DNA from: Siphonodentalium dalli
Taxonomy: Eukaryota > Mollusca > Scaphopoda > Gadilida > Siphonodentaliidae
Direction of reading: 5' to 3'
Assembly (NCBI GenBank): GCA_032622095.1
Contig: CP136061.1
Location: 37,823,797-37,887,796 of the forward strand
Length of the DNA: 64,000 nucleotides
The position numbers and the translations under genes are program-made. The notes under the pieces were generated by a model. It had not been told where the DNA came from. It was given only the letters and a program-made list of their open reading frames with translations, and searched no databases. Shown here one piece after another: positions 1-19,949 of the stretch. How positions within the stretch are numbered: position 1 is the stretch's first letter; each line of letters begins with the position of its first letter.

Positions 1-144
1 AAGAGATTCAGGTTTGATAACGTAATCATTTAGAAACACAAAGATTATGTCGAAGTCGGACAAAGGCGCATAACCCCGTCAAAATCATTGGACCAAATTC
101 GAACTTCATATAGGCACTATTTAATCTTGTTTACAGATACGACA

Positions 145-520
145 TAGGTCCAGTGGTTAGCGCGTTGGACTTGTCTTCGCTGTCAACACAGCGAGGCGAG
201 TTCGCGGCTGGCTGGTGGTCTGTTATGAGTTTCCACACAGCAGTGGCTTGGCCGACTTGAGCGATGTGCAATTGTTGGATTGTACACTGTTTGAATCTCG
301 CGCCAAGTTGTGACCCTTGAGCAAGGTCGCTCGTACTGTGTCTGCTTTGCACCACCCATGCATTACAAGGGTACCTGATAATGAGCAGTGAAAGATCTTG
401 TCAGTATGCTAGCCATATGGTATCCTCGCATACTCCCGGCTGTACCTCCCCCTGTCCCCGGGGAGCAGTAGATGGTTACTGAATGTTCAGGCTCATCAGG
501 GTAATAATTGTAAAACTTTG
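145..520 (+). mobile_element. tRNA-derived SINE
   Basis: The head resembles a tRNA: GTCCAGTGGTTAGCGCGTTG fits an A box region and GGCGAGTTCGCGGC a decayed B box. The body contains GTGACCCTTGAGCAAGGTCG and AAGGGTACCTGATAATGAGC, blocks seen in tRNA-derived SINEs of marine invertebrates. The 3' limit is uncertain. Confidence 0.5.
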
Positions 521-578
521 AGCGCTTTGGGCCTCATGGGAAAGGCTCTTTACAAATGCTATACATTATTATACCCAA

Positions 579-1073
579 CATATCCTCGTGCAAATAGGTT
601 CATATAGGATCTGAATAGGTTCATATAGGACCTGAATAGGTTCATATAGGACCTGAATATTCACATATGTTCACATGGAACTTATCTTATTCCGAAATAA
701 GCTCATATAGAACTTCTGTCAGTTATTTCGTTGAATGGCGCGTTCATAAAAGACGTTCATCTGGTACGTAGTGTCGATGAAAAAAGTAGATTAAATAGTG
801 CCTACATGAGTCCAATTTAGGTTCACATAGCGTTTAATCGAAATAATCCCTATATGGGCTTATTTCAAGTGTTTTAAGTCAGTTTTATATGAGCTTATTT
901 ACGTGTGATCAGGCTGACGTACGCTCTTAATAACGTGTTTTGACTGCGCCATCGCCATTTAACGGAATAACGGGTGCAAGTCACATATGAGCTTATTTCA
1001 GAATAAAATAAGTTCCACACGAACCTGTGTGAATATATAGGTCATGTATGCACCTATTTGCAAGAGGATATAT
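579..1073. mobile_element. Foldback element with about 200-bp inverted ends
   Basis: Left end ATATCCTCGTGCAAATAGGT and right end, read on the minus strand, ATATCCTCTTGCAAATAGGT. The inverted similarity continues inward (TAAGCTCATAT, GGCG, CCGTTATT blocks). A short internal duplication of ATAGGTTCATATAGGA lies near the left end. No coding capacity. Confidence 0.6.
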
Positions 1074-1089
1074 TGAGTAATCGATGATT

Positions 1090-1531
1090 TGTGGCGATCC
1101 TCAGTGGTTCGTGGTGTTTCTTGGTGGGTTCCCAGTGTTTCTCGGTGGTTCGCTGTGTTTCTCTCGGTGGTTCGCGGTGTTTCTTGGTGGGTTCGCGGTG
1201 TTTCTTGGTGTTTCTTGGTGGGTTCGCGGTGTTTCTTGGTGGGTTCGCGGTGTTTCATGGTGGGTTCGCGGTGTTTCTTTGTGGGTTCGCGGTGTTTCTT
1301 GGTGAGTTCGCGGTGTTCCTTGGTGGGTTGGCGGTGTTTCTTGGTGGGTTCGCGGTGTTTCTTGGTGGGTTCGCGGTGTTTCTTGGTGGGTTCGCGGTGT
1401 TTCTTGCTGGGTTCGCGGTGTTTCTGGGTGGGTTCTTGGTGGGTTCGCGGTGTTTCTTTGTGGGTTCGCGGTGTTTCTTGGTGGGTTCGCGGTGTTTCTT
1501 GGTGGGTTCGCGGTGTTTCTTGGTAAGCCCT
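1090..1531 (+). repeat. 21-bp minisatellite, about 20 copies
   Basis: Units of the type GGGTTCGCGGTGTTTCTTGG with 21-bp period. The period is seven codons, so several frames on both strands appear open. These are not called as proteins because they have no non-repeat domain. The array ends in the GCCCTGGTCA...CTCCAGGATT block also found at 4787-4812. Confidence 0.9.
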
Positions 1532-1584
1532 GGTCAGTCTCCAGGATTCCCGTTGATTCCGGTTATGGGTACAACACCAAGCCG

Positions 1585-1830
1585 TCTCGCACTCCAGCGC
1601 TGGCGGTGAGCATTCAAATCCACATGTTTCCAACCATGACTCTGTAACTCGAAATTGTTATCTGTTAGAATTGCCAATTACCCGCCGACATTAAATCCCA
1701 ATCAATCAATCAATTTGGTGGAGTTGCCAATTATTCACCGATGGCCGGTGGTTTGCCGCACATAGTCGACGAGTTTATCAGCCATTGAAATCGCTGTTAG
1801 ATTAGCCGTAAGTGTGCGGATTTTCCCCAC
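1585..1830 (+). mobile_element. tRNA-SINE fragments (two overlapping copies)
   Basis: 1605-1660 matches the SINE region after the B box (CAAATCCACATGTTTCC, TAACTCGAAATTGTTAT). After a short internal tail (ACATTAAATCCCAATCAATC) a second body starts at about 1715 with GATGGCCGGTGGTTTGCCGC and GACGAGTTTATCAGCCATTG. It is the same family as 16990-17165 and 22450-23345. Confidence 0.6.
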
Positions 1831-1834
1831 CACT

Positions 1835-1960
1835 GTGAATCATCGTTTTGGGTATCGCAGACGCTTTACATGCTGCATATTTTCGGTGCCTGCTGCTCAT
1901 CGATCGTAAAGCATTAGTTTAAGACAATATCGGGTGTCTTTATATGAAGCTTGGCGAAGA
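1835..1960 (+). repeat. Third copy of the gene 5' flank, orphan
   Basis: Contains TCGCAGACGCTTTACATGCT, then TATTTTCGGTGC, then CATCGATCGTAAAGC and GGGTGTCTTTATATGAAGC, matching the copy 1 and copy 2 flanks. Like the copy 1 flank it follows a minisatellite ending in GCCCTGGTCA...CTCCAGGATT. No PAN exon follows, so it is either a relic of a third gene copy or a duplicated promoter fragment. Confidence 0.55.
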
Positions 1961-2059
1961 TGTTGAACAATTTGTTGAATTGTACCGGAATTTGTTTTTG
2001 AGAATAAAATATTTATAAACACATCGGGCGTTTTATTTTCATAATAATAAACACGTCAT

Positions 2060-2260
2060 TGTGTTTATTAAGTGTGTATTCATAATTGGATGGAGTGTTT
2101 TTAAAAAAACACTATGACATGTTTTGATATAAACACTGGTGTTTATTCATAATTGGATGGAGTGTTTATTATAAAACACTGTGACATGTTTTTGTATAAG
2201 CACTGGTGATTTAATTATAAAACACGTGTTTTTACTAAAACATATCACATGTCTCTCAGG
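2060..2260 (+). repeat. Degenerate ~75-bp direct repeat
   Basis: Two to three copies of a unit containing TTCATAATTGGATGGAGTGT, AAACACTRTGACATGTTTT and AAACACTGGTG. Non-coding. Confidence 0.55.
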
Positions 2261-2289
2261 TGTTTTTAATTACACGTGTTTATGGGAAA

Positions 2290-2463
2290 TTATCGCAAAT
2301 ATATAATAACGCAAAATGGATAAATTATATTGACTTTTTATTAAACCAACTTGGGCTGAGTGACACATGGGCTACACTCTCTCACAACTCCATGAAACTA
2401 TTCCGCGAAGCTACAAAAAAGAAACTTCCAGATCAAATTTCTATTGCATCGCCATTAGTAATA
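2290..2463 (+). pseudogene. Non-LTR retrotransposon C-terminal relic
   Basis: Reads WINYIDFLLNQLGLSDTW, then LFREATKKKLPDQ. This fits the C-terminal segment of many marine-invertebrate non-LTR polymerases (W..i..LL..lGl...W, then a basic K/R-L-x-D). A diverged second copy lies at 8345-8475. Only this short piece remains. Confidence 0.45.
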
Positions 2464-2469
2464 TGAATC

Positions 2470-4669
2470 GTACGTGACACGTAGTGGAGCAACCACACAA
2501 TCATGATGTGCCTCAAATTTGCATCTTTACGGCGACATAACGCTAAGAATAATTTACGCAACACCATGCAGTGGTCACGGCGGAGACGACATGCTAAATT
2601 GACAAGACGTGTCGTGGATTGTAAAATCTTGTCTGGATTATCGTCATGACTTCTTCATTTTCATTAAGCTGACCAACGAAATTGGTCTAAATGAAATTAA
2701 TAGACTTAATCACAGGTGAATTCTTCGTAAATTGTGGACTAGTTACATTCATTTCCAATTCCGTGTTTTTTTTACAATCTCAACACGGTTGCTAACCGGA
2801 AATGACTGAAAATTTCTCCAGAATCTATACCCGCGATCTTGAAAAATCACTGATGGATATAGAAAAAGTATATGACGCCATGCACCTGCCTTAGGTATAA
2901 GCACCCTTGGTGGTTGCTATAACTACATATTGTTACTTAGAATGTAGTTAGTTAGCTGTGGTAGAGATGCATTATATAAACATTTTTACATTCGGTTTCA
3001 GGCACATCGTAGCTTTCTATACCGAAATGACTGCGGTTTTTGAGGGAGTTGACTAAAAGACAAGCTTGGCGGCTTGAGATTTTTAAAAGCCTTTTAAACG
3101 CTGTTTTCGTTGAAATATTTTGGAATAGCAATTACTTATATGGCCAATTTTCGTACATTAATCGACAATATTGGCAGTAATATCCCCGATTGGTTGGTTA
3201 ATAGGGGCGTGGTCACATAATGAAAACATCGCCTTTTTCTTGTCGATTTTTGGCCTTTTAAAACACCAGTTGTACCAAGTTTTCTTATTCGAAACATGTT
3301 TAATGATTATGCCTATCATTTATCACTCTGATAATCGAGCTTGGCTGTTACTGATAATTTTTGACTTTTAGACTTTTGACCGATCACCGAACCGACAAGC
3401 TCGAATTAAAAAAAAATCCGTCAATTTCTCGTTTCTAAAACACGTTCCAGCTAGTTTTTATGTAAAACATGTTTCTCACTCTCAAGGTCGAGCTTGAACA
3501 TTTTATATTAAGAATTTGTGAGTTTTAGATTGCCTGGCAAATTAGGCGAGGGTGAGAACGTATCCTAAGCACCAGCATGGTGGAGACACACTCAGTAAAA
3601 AGCAGTGAAGGATTCTGCGCAGCATGGATAACACCACCAGACAGTGACCATGGGAACGACAAAAGTTGCCACTGCATAATGCACTAAAGCAGAACACAAC
3701 ACCGAGAGGCAAACAAGCAATATATTACATATGAACAATAAGCAGAACATCACATATCAGGAATGTAAGGCACGCTACTCAGCGACGCCACACAATAGAG
3801 GCATGGGGTTCCAAGGGAGGGAGTGTGGTGGGATCGCGACACGTAGAATTGTCCAGTGACATACAATCATCCAGTTGGCGGAAATAGGCAGCATTCAGGG
3901 CAGATGTAAAAGCGGATTTTATTTCCATGTGATTCGGACCGAAATGTTGAACGGACGAAATCCGTCACATAAATCACATCGAACTTTATCAGCCATGGCA
4001 TGTGTGGAATAAGTTAGCAAGAAATCCCGCCCGATTCGCCTCGTGTCAGAAATTGAGCGATCTAGGAGAGGACTTACCAAAAAAAAAGCCACAATAGGCT
4101 TGTTGTCTAATCCCATTCCAAATCACCCATCATTAATCACTATAACATTTATTTATTAAACTATTGTTTTGTTTGATAAATATTCTTTAAATCGTACTGT
4201 TGGAATTGTTCACTGGATGCTTCTTTAAGGCTAGAAAATTTCCAAGCTATAGCCATATTAGACGAAACAATTTAATACAAGTAGAAAAATGTGTCAATGT
4301 TGGTCTAAAGAGAATAATTGGTTAGAACATAAACAAGGAAGAACAATTAAACCCGAATATTGCTTACAATTTCAAGCTAATGTGAGTCAGATACGAAATT
4401 TCCAACGTTGAAAATTTCGTCCAAAGTTGGGTCTCGCAACATTATATACGATCATGAATCACCGGATCACGTGGCACTCCATGAACCATCGGTGAATCAC
4501 CGCGAATCTGCTATATAATAAATATCTAACTGGGATGGTATTGCATAGATCTACAAATTCTTCAAATTGTCGTATATTCGCGGTCATTATAAGTTTGTAC
4601 ATTATAAGGCAAGACTATTGTCAATTATTTAGTACATGTAAATCCCGTTATAAAATAAATATAAGTAGA
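2470..4669. other. No gene or clear element recognised
   Basis: AT-rich sequence. Open frames are short (under 70 codons), without domain signatures or flanking splice signals that I trust. Confidence 0.6.
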
Positions 4670-4812
4670 TGTCGGCGTTTCTCAGTGGTTCGCGTTGTTT
4701 CGTGGAGATTCTCAGTGGTTAGTGGTGATTCTCAGTGATTCTCGGTGTTTCTTGGAGATTCTCAGAGGTTCGCAGTGATTCGTGGTGAGCCCTGGTCAAC
4801 CTCCAGGATTTC
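4670..4812 (+). repeat. Short minisatellite, relative of 1090-1531
   Basis: Units GATTCTCAGTGGTT / GGTGTTTCTTGGA end in GTGAGCCCTGGTCAACCTCC. Same order (minisatellite, GCCCTGGTCA block, gene 5' flank) as at 1090-1960. An inverted piece of the same family is at 37455-37530. Confidence 0.7.
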
Positions 4813-4879
4813 TGTTTTTATCGAATTAATCTGCTCCACGCATGTGCATCGTGCACTATGCACCGCGATAAAAAAATTT

Positions 4880-5169
4880 ACTGTGAATCCTGGTGACAAC
4901 AATGGGCTTAGCGGGGTCACCTGTCCCCGTTGTTGAGTGTTTTGCTTCTCGGAAACTCTTCACATACTGTATATTCGCGGTGCTTTCTACTTATCGACCA
5001 TAAAGCTTTAGTTTAAAGCACTTTCAGATGTCTTTAAATGAAACGTCAATTGAATGGTTTGATCGATCGGTGATAACGGATGTAAGATCCGAATATACCC
5101 GAACAATAGATAGGGTTTCAAAGTCAGGCAACCTAAGAATCTTTATAACCCGGTGTACGACATCATGTT
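4880..5169 (+). promoter_or_regulatory. 5' flank of copy 1, homologous to copy 2
   Basis: Matches 23400-23690 upstream of copy 2, including GTATATTCGCGGTGCTTTCT, the GATGTCTTTAAA block and the TTAAGCAG sequence just before the 57-bp unit. It probably contains the promoter and 5' UTR shared by the duplicated genes, but no TATA box or start site can be assigned. A third, shorter copy lies at 1835-1960 without a gene behind it. Confidence 0.5.
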
Positions 5170-5170
5170 A

Positions 5171-6867
5171 AGCAGTCTGCAGTTGAACAAGAGGAAGATT
5201 TGGACACTGTTCAGTCAACATATATATCAACATATCCAGCTGAACAAGAGGGAGGTTTGGACACTATTCAGTCAACATATATATCAACATATCCAGCTGA
5301 ACAAGAGGGAGGTTTGGACACTGTTCAGTCAACATCTATATCAACATATCCAGCTGAACAAGAGGGAGGTTTGGACACTGTTCAGTCAACATCTATATCA
5401 ACATATCCAGCTGAACAAGAGGGAGGTTTGGACACTGCTCAGTCAACATCTATATCAACATATCCAGCTGAACAAGAGGGAGGTTTGGACACTGTTCAGT
5501 CAACATCTATATCAACATATCCAGCTGAACAAGAGGGAGGTTTGGACACTGTTCAGTCAACATCTATATCAACATATCCAGCTGAACAAGAGGGAGGTTT
5601 GGACACTGCTCAGTCAACATCTATATCAACATATCCAGCTGAACAAGAGGGAGGTTTGGACACTGTTCAGTCAACATCTATATCAACATATCCAGCTGAA
5701 CAAGAGGGAGGTTTGGACACTGCTCAGTCAACATCTATATCAACATATCCAGCTGAACAAGAGGGAGGTTTGGACACTGCTCAGTCAACATCTATATCAA
5801 CATATCCAGCTGAACAAGAGGGAGGTTTGGACACTGTTCAGTCAACATCTATATCAACATATCCAGCTGAACAAGAGGGAGGTTTGGACACTGCTCAGTC
5901 AACATCTATATCAACATATCCAGCTGAACAAGAGGGAGGTTTGGACACTGTTCAGTCAACATCTATATCAACATATCCAGCTGAACAAGAGGGAGGTTTG
6001 GACACTATTCAGTCAACATCTATATCAACATATCCAGCTGAACAAGAGGGAGGTTTGGACACTATTCAGTCAACATCTATATCAACATATCCAGCTGAAC
6101 AAGAGGGAGGTTTGGACACTATTCAGTCAACATCTATATCAACATATCCAGCTGAACAAGAGGGAGGTTTGGACACTGCTCAGTCAACATCTATATCAAC
6201 ATATCCAGCTGAACAAGAGGGAGGTTTGGACACTGTTCAGTCAACATCTATATCAACATATCCAGCTGAACAAGAGGGAGGTTTGGACACTGTTCAGTCA
6301 ACATCTATATCAACATATCCAGCTGAACAAGAGGAAGATTTGGACACTGTTCAGTCAACATCTATATCAACATATCCAGCTGAACAAGAGGGAGGTTTGG
6401 ACACTGTTCAGTCAACATCTATATCAACATATCCAGCTGAACAAGAGGGAGGTTTGGACACTGCTCAGTCAACATCTATATCAACATATCCAGTTGAACA
6501 AGAGGGAGGTTTGGACACTGTTCAGTCAACATCTATATCAACATATCCAGCTGAACAAGAGGGAGGTTTGGACACTGCTCAGTCAACATCTATATCAACA
6601 TATCCAGCTGAACAAGAGGGAGGTTTGGACACTATTCAGTCAGAATCTATATCAACATATCAAGCTGAACAAGAGGGAGGTTTTGACACTATTCAGTCAA
6701 CATCTATATCAACATATCAAGCTGAACAAGAGGGAGGTTTGGACACTGCTCAGTCAACATCTATATCAACATATCAAGCTGAACAAGAGGGAGGTTTGGG
6801 CACTGCTCAATCAACATCTATATCAACATATCCAGCTGAACAAGAGGGAGGTTTGGAACTCGTTTAT
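5171..6867 (+). repeat. 57-bp tandem array, about 30 units, coding-phase length
   Basis: About 30 near-identical 57-bp units. Because 57 is 19 codons, two forward frames stay open throughout. One frame (open from 5149, no ATG) reads STYPAEQEGGLDTVQSTSI and ends at TAA 6868, in phase with the PAN exon that starts 24 nt later. The other has an ATG at 5165, reads QLNKREVWTLFSQHLYQHI and ends at TGA 6883. Units vary mainly at GTT/GCT/ATT, at GGGAGG/GAAGAT and, in the last units, CCA/CAA. These changes do not clearly favour either frame. The high uniformity points to recent expansion or homogenisation. It could be a repetitive secreted or structural protein segment, a 5' UTR, or non-coding. Confidence 0.92.
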
Positions 6868-6894
6868 TAAATTTTCCCGCTGACCTGTTATTGT

Positions 6895-14839
<7,945 letters not shown>

Positions 14840-14949
14840 AATAAGATTAAAAGATGCTCCATCTTTTCTCGGAAGCACTTTCAAGAACAACAACAAACAT
14901 TATGTGGAACTCCATACAATGCACTTTTCAACTATAATCGCTAACACAA

Positions 14950-14955
14950 AATAAA
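14950..14955 (+). promoter_or_regulatory. Candidate polyadenylation signal of copy 1
   Basis: AATAAA about 110 nt after the stop codon of copy 1, the first such hexamer downstream. Position is right, but no cleavage site can be shown from sequence alone. Confidence 0.4.
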
Positions 14956-15943
14956 TATCTGGTGTTGCACATAGTTTACTTAACCATTTGGCTAGTGCGG
15001 CATTTACAACGTCATGTCCATTTAAAATGGAAATATATTTTTTCTTGAAGGTCCATGGGTGAATATGTTTCGCAAATCAACTGAGCAATATTATAACATT
15101 GGCTTTTTCTAAGAAATAAATCAAGCATATCATTTTATTAAAAGCACAAATTAATCTTAATAATTAAAATAATATCCATCCGTATGACATCTGTGAAAAG
15201 TTCCAATTTACAGATTAAAATCATATTACCCTAGAACTATCGTTAGAGCAAAATCCCATTGCCACAGTCGTTCCCTGATTTTTGGTAAAGCACAACAATT
15301 CCCAAGGCTGGCGAAGGAATAGTTCAGTGATTATCCCATTGTTAGGCACACGCAACTGATAACAGACAAATCGCACGGGTGCCTTAAAGTGGGACCAGTC
15401 CGTGTTGTTTCTGACATATCTATTCACATTCAACGGTGATCAGTGCATGATAATCATGTTGTTGGGCGTGGCTAACCCGCTATTGTGTCCAATCGCGGCC
15501 AGCGCACGGATTGTGCATCGTGGTCAAAACAAGCTCAATGGAACATTTCCAGTTGATTGCATTATGTGGGATCAATTGTGCTCTAAGTCGGTCAGAGCAC
15601 GTGCATAGTTCTTTAACACTTATTGTACTCTAACCATTACTAAACGACATGTCGTTCCACTGGCGAACCGTTGACATAAATGTCGTTCTAGCCGCCAATT
15701 GGTTAAGTGTTAAGACAGAGTTCTAATAGCAAAAGCGGCAATGTTCTAATAATAGCCACATCGGCTGTCCTGGTTCACAGTATATAATTGGAGAACAAAT
15801 TATTTCCTAGAGACAGAATCTCCCGTTGATGGTTATCAATGATTCAATATTAATATTTTATAGCCTCAGAAAGTTCAGGGAAAAGATACACCATCTTTAA
15901 CATTTCCATGACAAAATACATTGGCCAACAATATTTACCATGA
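14956..15943. other. Intergenic, nothing recognised
   Basis: AT-rich 3' flank of copy 1. Short open frames on both strands around 15220-15610 show no domain. Confidence 0.55.
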
Positions 15944-16044
15944 TTGATTGATTGATTGGGGTTTAATGTCGCTTTCAGCAACTTATATCATATCACGACA
16001 TTGCCAATTTTAGTGGTGGAGGAAATCTGAACACGTATGCCTAA
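15944..16044 (-). mobile_element. SINE 3' tail, minus strand
   Basis: (GATT)n, then GGGGTTTAATGTCGCTTTCA, is the reverse complement of the SINE tail found at 22740-22770. Head absent. Confidence 0.6.
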
Positions 16045-16987
16045 TCTAATTCTAATATATATTTTGGGACTTCTGTTTGTTTGTTGTTTGTCTATGGCCG
16101 GGAAAACTGTCGGACGGATTGAGCCCAAACTTCCTATCTAAGGGTAAAATCCCAGATGGAATAGTTAAAGAGCGTTCGTATCCGCTGTGTCGTTGATAAA
16201 GAGCGTTTAGACACTGTTAAACCGTTATATAGGAAATATGCATGCATTTCCATTGCATAGAACTCGCTTATGCGAATCTTCCCAAGGCTGGCAATATTGT
16301 TAATAAATGCGTTTAGGTCTCTTCGATAATTGCCTAATACAATTAAAGCGTGGAGTCTGTCCATTTTCCCATGAAAAATCGAATTTTACGACTACCGGGT
16401 TCGAGATATGTTATTATTACCGACATCTAAATTTTTGTCACTCGAAATCACTTCGGCGTCAATTCATCCCTTGCGAGGCCTTCTAAAATTATGTCTTCAC
16501 TTCCCAGTTATGCCCCAAGGTGTGGACTATGAGGAGAGATTTATTGCAAGTCATAAGATATTTTTTATTGCCCGGGAACAATACTTATTAGTTGATTCCA
16601 TCTATCGTCTTATGTTTCCGTTTTCGACGCATCGCGTAAATAATGAACTTGCACTAAATCGTACCTCTTGACTCATCGCCGAGAGGCTTTATCTGTATGA
16701 CATCATAAGGGTGCTGCTTTGTTTTGGACGGGTAAAAACCGCCAAGTCGTTACCCCGACCTGACCTTGACCTTCAAAATTGTCAATTCAAGGTCAGATCG
16801 GGTAAAACCGGACGAATTTCAACGGGTACCTTTGTCGGGCACTTTTGTCCAGGGAGTGTTTTGGACGGGTCAAATCGTGACCCCGACCTGACCTTGACCT
16901 TCAAAATTGTCAATTCAAGGTCAAATCGCGCAATTCGCCGAAAAGCAGAGGGGAAACAGCCCGGACGAAGTCGGGACCACCAGCTAG
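16045..16987 (+). mobile_element. Non-autonomous Helitron-like element
   Basis: 5' end A|TC followed by TAATATATATTTTGGGACTT. 3' end has the hairpin GCCCGGACGAAGTCGGG a few bases before CTAG|T. TC start, terminal hairpin, CTRR end and A/T insertion site fit the Helitron rule set. The block CCTGACCTTGACCTTCAAAA occurs twice near the 3' end. No Rep/helicase frame. Confidence 0.65.
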
Positions 16988-16989
16988 TG

Positions 16990-17165
16990 GTATATATATA
17001 GATAAACTCGTCGACCTTGCGCGGCAAACCACCGGCCATCGGCGAGTAACTGGCAGCTCCACAATATAACGATTTCGAGTTACAAAGTCCAAGATGGAAA
17101 CGTGTGGATTTGAACCCTCATCGCTAGGCTTGAAGTTGTACCCCTAACCGATTGAGCCACGGAGG
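16990..17165 (-). mobile_element. tRNA-derived SINE, 5' part
   Basis: On the minus strand it reads GGGGCCTCCGTGGCTCAATC, with A box TGGCTCAATCGG and B box GGTTCAAATCC, then the body with TGTAACTCGAAATCG and GATGGCCGGTGGTTTGCCGC, stopping at GACGAGTTTATC. It defines the head of the SINE family seen headless at 22450-23345. Confidence 0.75.
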
Positions 17166-18403
17166 CCCCACTATTTAGCATCAATGGAGTGCATTATGTT
17201 ATATATTCAAGGCTATGGGAGACTCACCCATATAAGACAAAGCACTGACACAGGATGTTTAATGCTGCACCAGCGCGGTTCCCGTCATGAAAGGGGAGTC
17301 AAGATTTATTCAATAAAATTAAAGCTTCACGCGGAAACATAAAATCTAATTTTAAAGCGAGAAATGAGTGAAATGATATATGAGAAGAAAGTTTAATAAG
17401 ATAATAAACATTTATAAATATCAATACTCACCAGTATTTGTACACGAGGAATACATCTACTAATGACTCCTTAATTGATACAAAAGAAAAACTAAAATTA
17501 AAACATGATATACTAGTAGTTGACACGTGCCATATGGTAAGATAAAGACTGATATTTTACTTGTACAATGGCTTATAACAATGGAATAGCTAGATACCTG
17601 GAGAGTAGGCATAATAAGCCAGTTGTAAACTAGTACTAACTAATTTAACTCAATTTGTAAATAAATGGATGAGTACTATTGCATTAAACTTGGTGAGTCT
17701 AAAGATATAATCAAATACTTTACGCAAAAGCGACACTGGAATGTTTTTACTGGTGGTTCATTCCCCTCAGTAAATAGGACTCCTTCTACAATTTCGTTTA
17801 TCTGTCGTCTGCTTTTATGACCATAACATCCATCCAAATCAACAATAGACCATTCCCATGTACACTGTGTAACTGTGAGATCCCATTGGGATAGATATGA
17901 TTAAGCCATGTTAAAAACAACGTGGGTACAAGCCACCTTTCGACAGCTAAAAGCCGAGTTCAAACGCGAAACCGTAGGTCATAGTGACAAACTCGCCATC
18001 TTCGGTTTCGCGCCAGTCCAATCATACCCAGTGTAGAGGTAACGCCTATATTGTCGAGTAAAAATAAATCACATTCCTAGTGCGAACCACTGCGGTATAT
18101 CGAGAGTGAACAACATTCTGTCAAGTATAGTCCGACAGCAAAACAGACCGATTCCTCTGAAGCCGGGCATTTTGGTATCAGAAATGGCATCTGGAGATAT
18201 GTCACAATAAACATAGTTATGCCAAACTCCATCAAATGTTGAGCAGTTATTTAATTTGGGCTTTTAGATAAAGATCAGGAACATTTTTATCGGAATTTGC
18301 CTGGTAAGCAGCGGGTGGATGTCGGAAAACATTTTCAGACACGTATGATACTTTTTGTCTTTTTCCATTTTTGGGACCCACCAAGTTGAACATGGACATG
18401 GCA
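17166..18403. other. Intergenic, nothing recognised
   Basis: No open frame above 60 codons with domain features and no repeat boundaries that I can place. Confidence 0.55.
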
Positions 18404-19706
18404 ATGCGTTTGAGGTCTGAGGATTATCCACATATAATTATATTTAAGTCTGGGTGGTCAGTGAGGTCAGAGGATTATCCACATATAATTATATTTAAGT
18501 CTGGGTGGTCAGAGAGGTCTGAGGATTATCGACATACAATTATATTTAAGTCTGGGTGGTCAGTGAGGTCAGAGGATTATCCACATATAATTATATTTAA
18601 GTCTGGGTGGTCAGAGAGGTCTGAGGGATTATCCACATATAATTATATTTAAGTCTGGGTGGTCAGTGAGGTCAGATGATTATCCACATATAATTATATT
18701 TAAGTCTGGGTGGTCAGAGAGGTCTGAGGATTATCCACATATAATTATATTTAAGTCTGGGTGGTCAGTGAGGTCAGAGGATTATCCACATATAATTATA
18801 TTTAAGTCTGGGTGGTCAGTAAGGTCTGAGGATTATCCACATATAATTATATTTAAGTCTGGGTGGTCAGAGAGGTCTGATGATTATCCACATATAATTA
18901 TATTTAAGTCTGGGTGGTCAGCGTTTGAGGTCAGAGGATTATCCACATATAATTATATTTAAGTCTGGGTGGTCATTGAGGTCAGAGGATTATCCACATA
19001 TAATTATATTTAAGTCTGGGTGGTCAGTGAGGTCTGAGGATTATCCACATATAATTATATTTAAGTCTGGGTGGTCAGTGAGGTCTGAGGATTATCCACA
19101 TATAATTATATTTAAGTCTGGGTGGCCAGTGAGGTCTGAGGATTATCCACATATAATTATATTTAAGTCTGGGTGGTCAGCGTTTGAGGTCTGAGGATTA
19201 TCCACATATAATTATATTTAAGTCTGGGTGGTCAGAGAGGTCTGAGGATTATCCACATATAATTATATTTAAGTCTGTGTGGTTAGTGAGGTCTGAGGAT
19301 TATCCACATATAATTATATTTAAGTACGGGTGGTCAGTAAGGTCTGAGGATTATCCACATATATTAATATTTAAGTCTGGGTGGTCAGTGGGGTCAGAGG
19401 ATTATCCACATATAATTATATTTAAGTCTGGTGGTCAGCGTTTGAGGTCAGAGGATTATCCACATATAATTATATTTAAGTCTGGGTGGTCAGTAAGGTC
19501 TGAGGATTATCCACATATAATTATATTTAAGTCTGGGTGGTCAGAGAGGTCTGAGGATTATCCACATATAATTATATTTAAGTCTGGGTGGTCAGTGAGG
19601 TCTGAGGATTATCCACATATAATTATATTTAAGTCTGGGTTGTCAGCGTTTGAGGTCTGAGGAGTATCCACATATAATTATATATAAGTCTGGGTGGTCA
19701 GTAAGT
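18404..19706 (+). repeat. 51-bp satellite-like array, about 25 units
   Basis: Unit of 51 bp containing GGATTATCCACATATAATTA, then TATTTAAGTCTGGGTGGTCA. One frame reads RSEDYPHIIIFKSGWSV, but insertions in the GCGTTTGAGG-type units and occasional single-base changes shift or break the frame about five times. The array is therefore not a continuous coding sequence. Each unit has a near-palindromic ATATAATTATAT core. Confidence 0.92.
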
Positions 19707-19734
19707 TTTACATCTAAGTTTTATGCTATTTATG

Positions 19735-19905
19735 CAGCCTGTTCTCCCGAAAATCAGCACGTTATCGGCTTATAATAGGATTTGTTTTTGGTTCATTATC
19801 GGTGGAGAATCGCCCCATTTTCAGTCCACAGCGGACTAAAAATGAGAGTGTATTAGAGCCATTACCGACTCATAATGACTTATTATAAGTTCATTATGTG
19901 AAAAA
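19735..19905 (+). repeat. Interspersed repeat, relative of 22083-22440
   Basis: Shares GCAGCCTGTTCTCCCGAAAA, GAGAATCGCCCCATTTT and the CTCATAATGA block with 22083-22300. No ends defined. Confidence 0.6.
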
Positions 19906-19949
19906 AATAACACGAAAAAAACAACTCACGACTAACCAGATGTACGTAT

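Noticed and set aside
145-213. Possible functional tRNA gene
   Set aside because: The fold is incomplete and a SINE body follows; better as SINE head. The same holds for 17100-17165.
998-1633. Open frames of 145-211 codons on both strands
   Set aside because: They translate the 21-bp minisatellite, whose period is a multiple of three. No non-repeat domain or signal.
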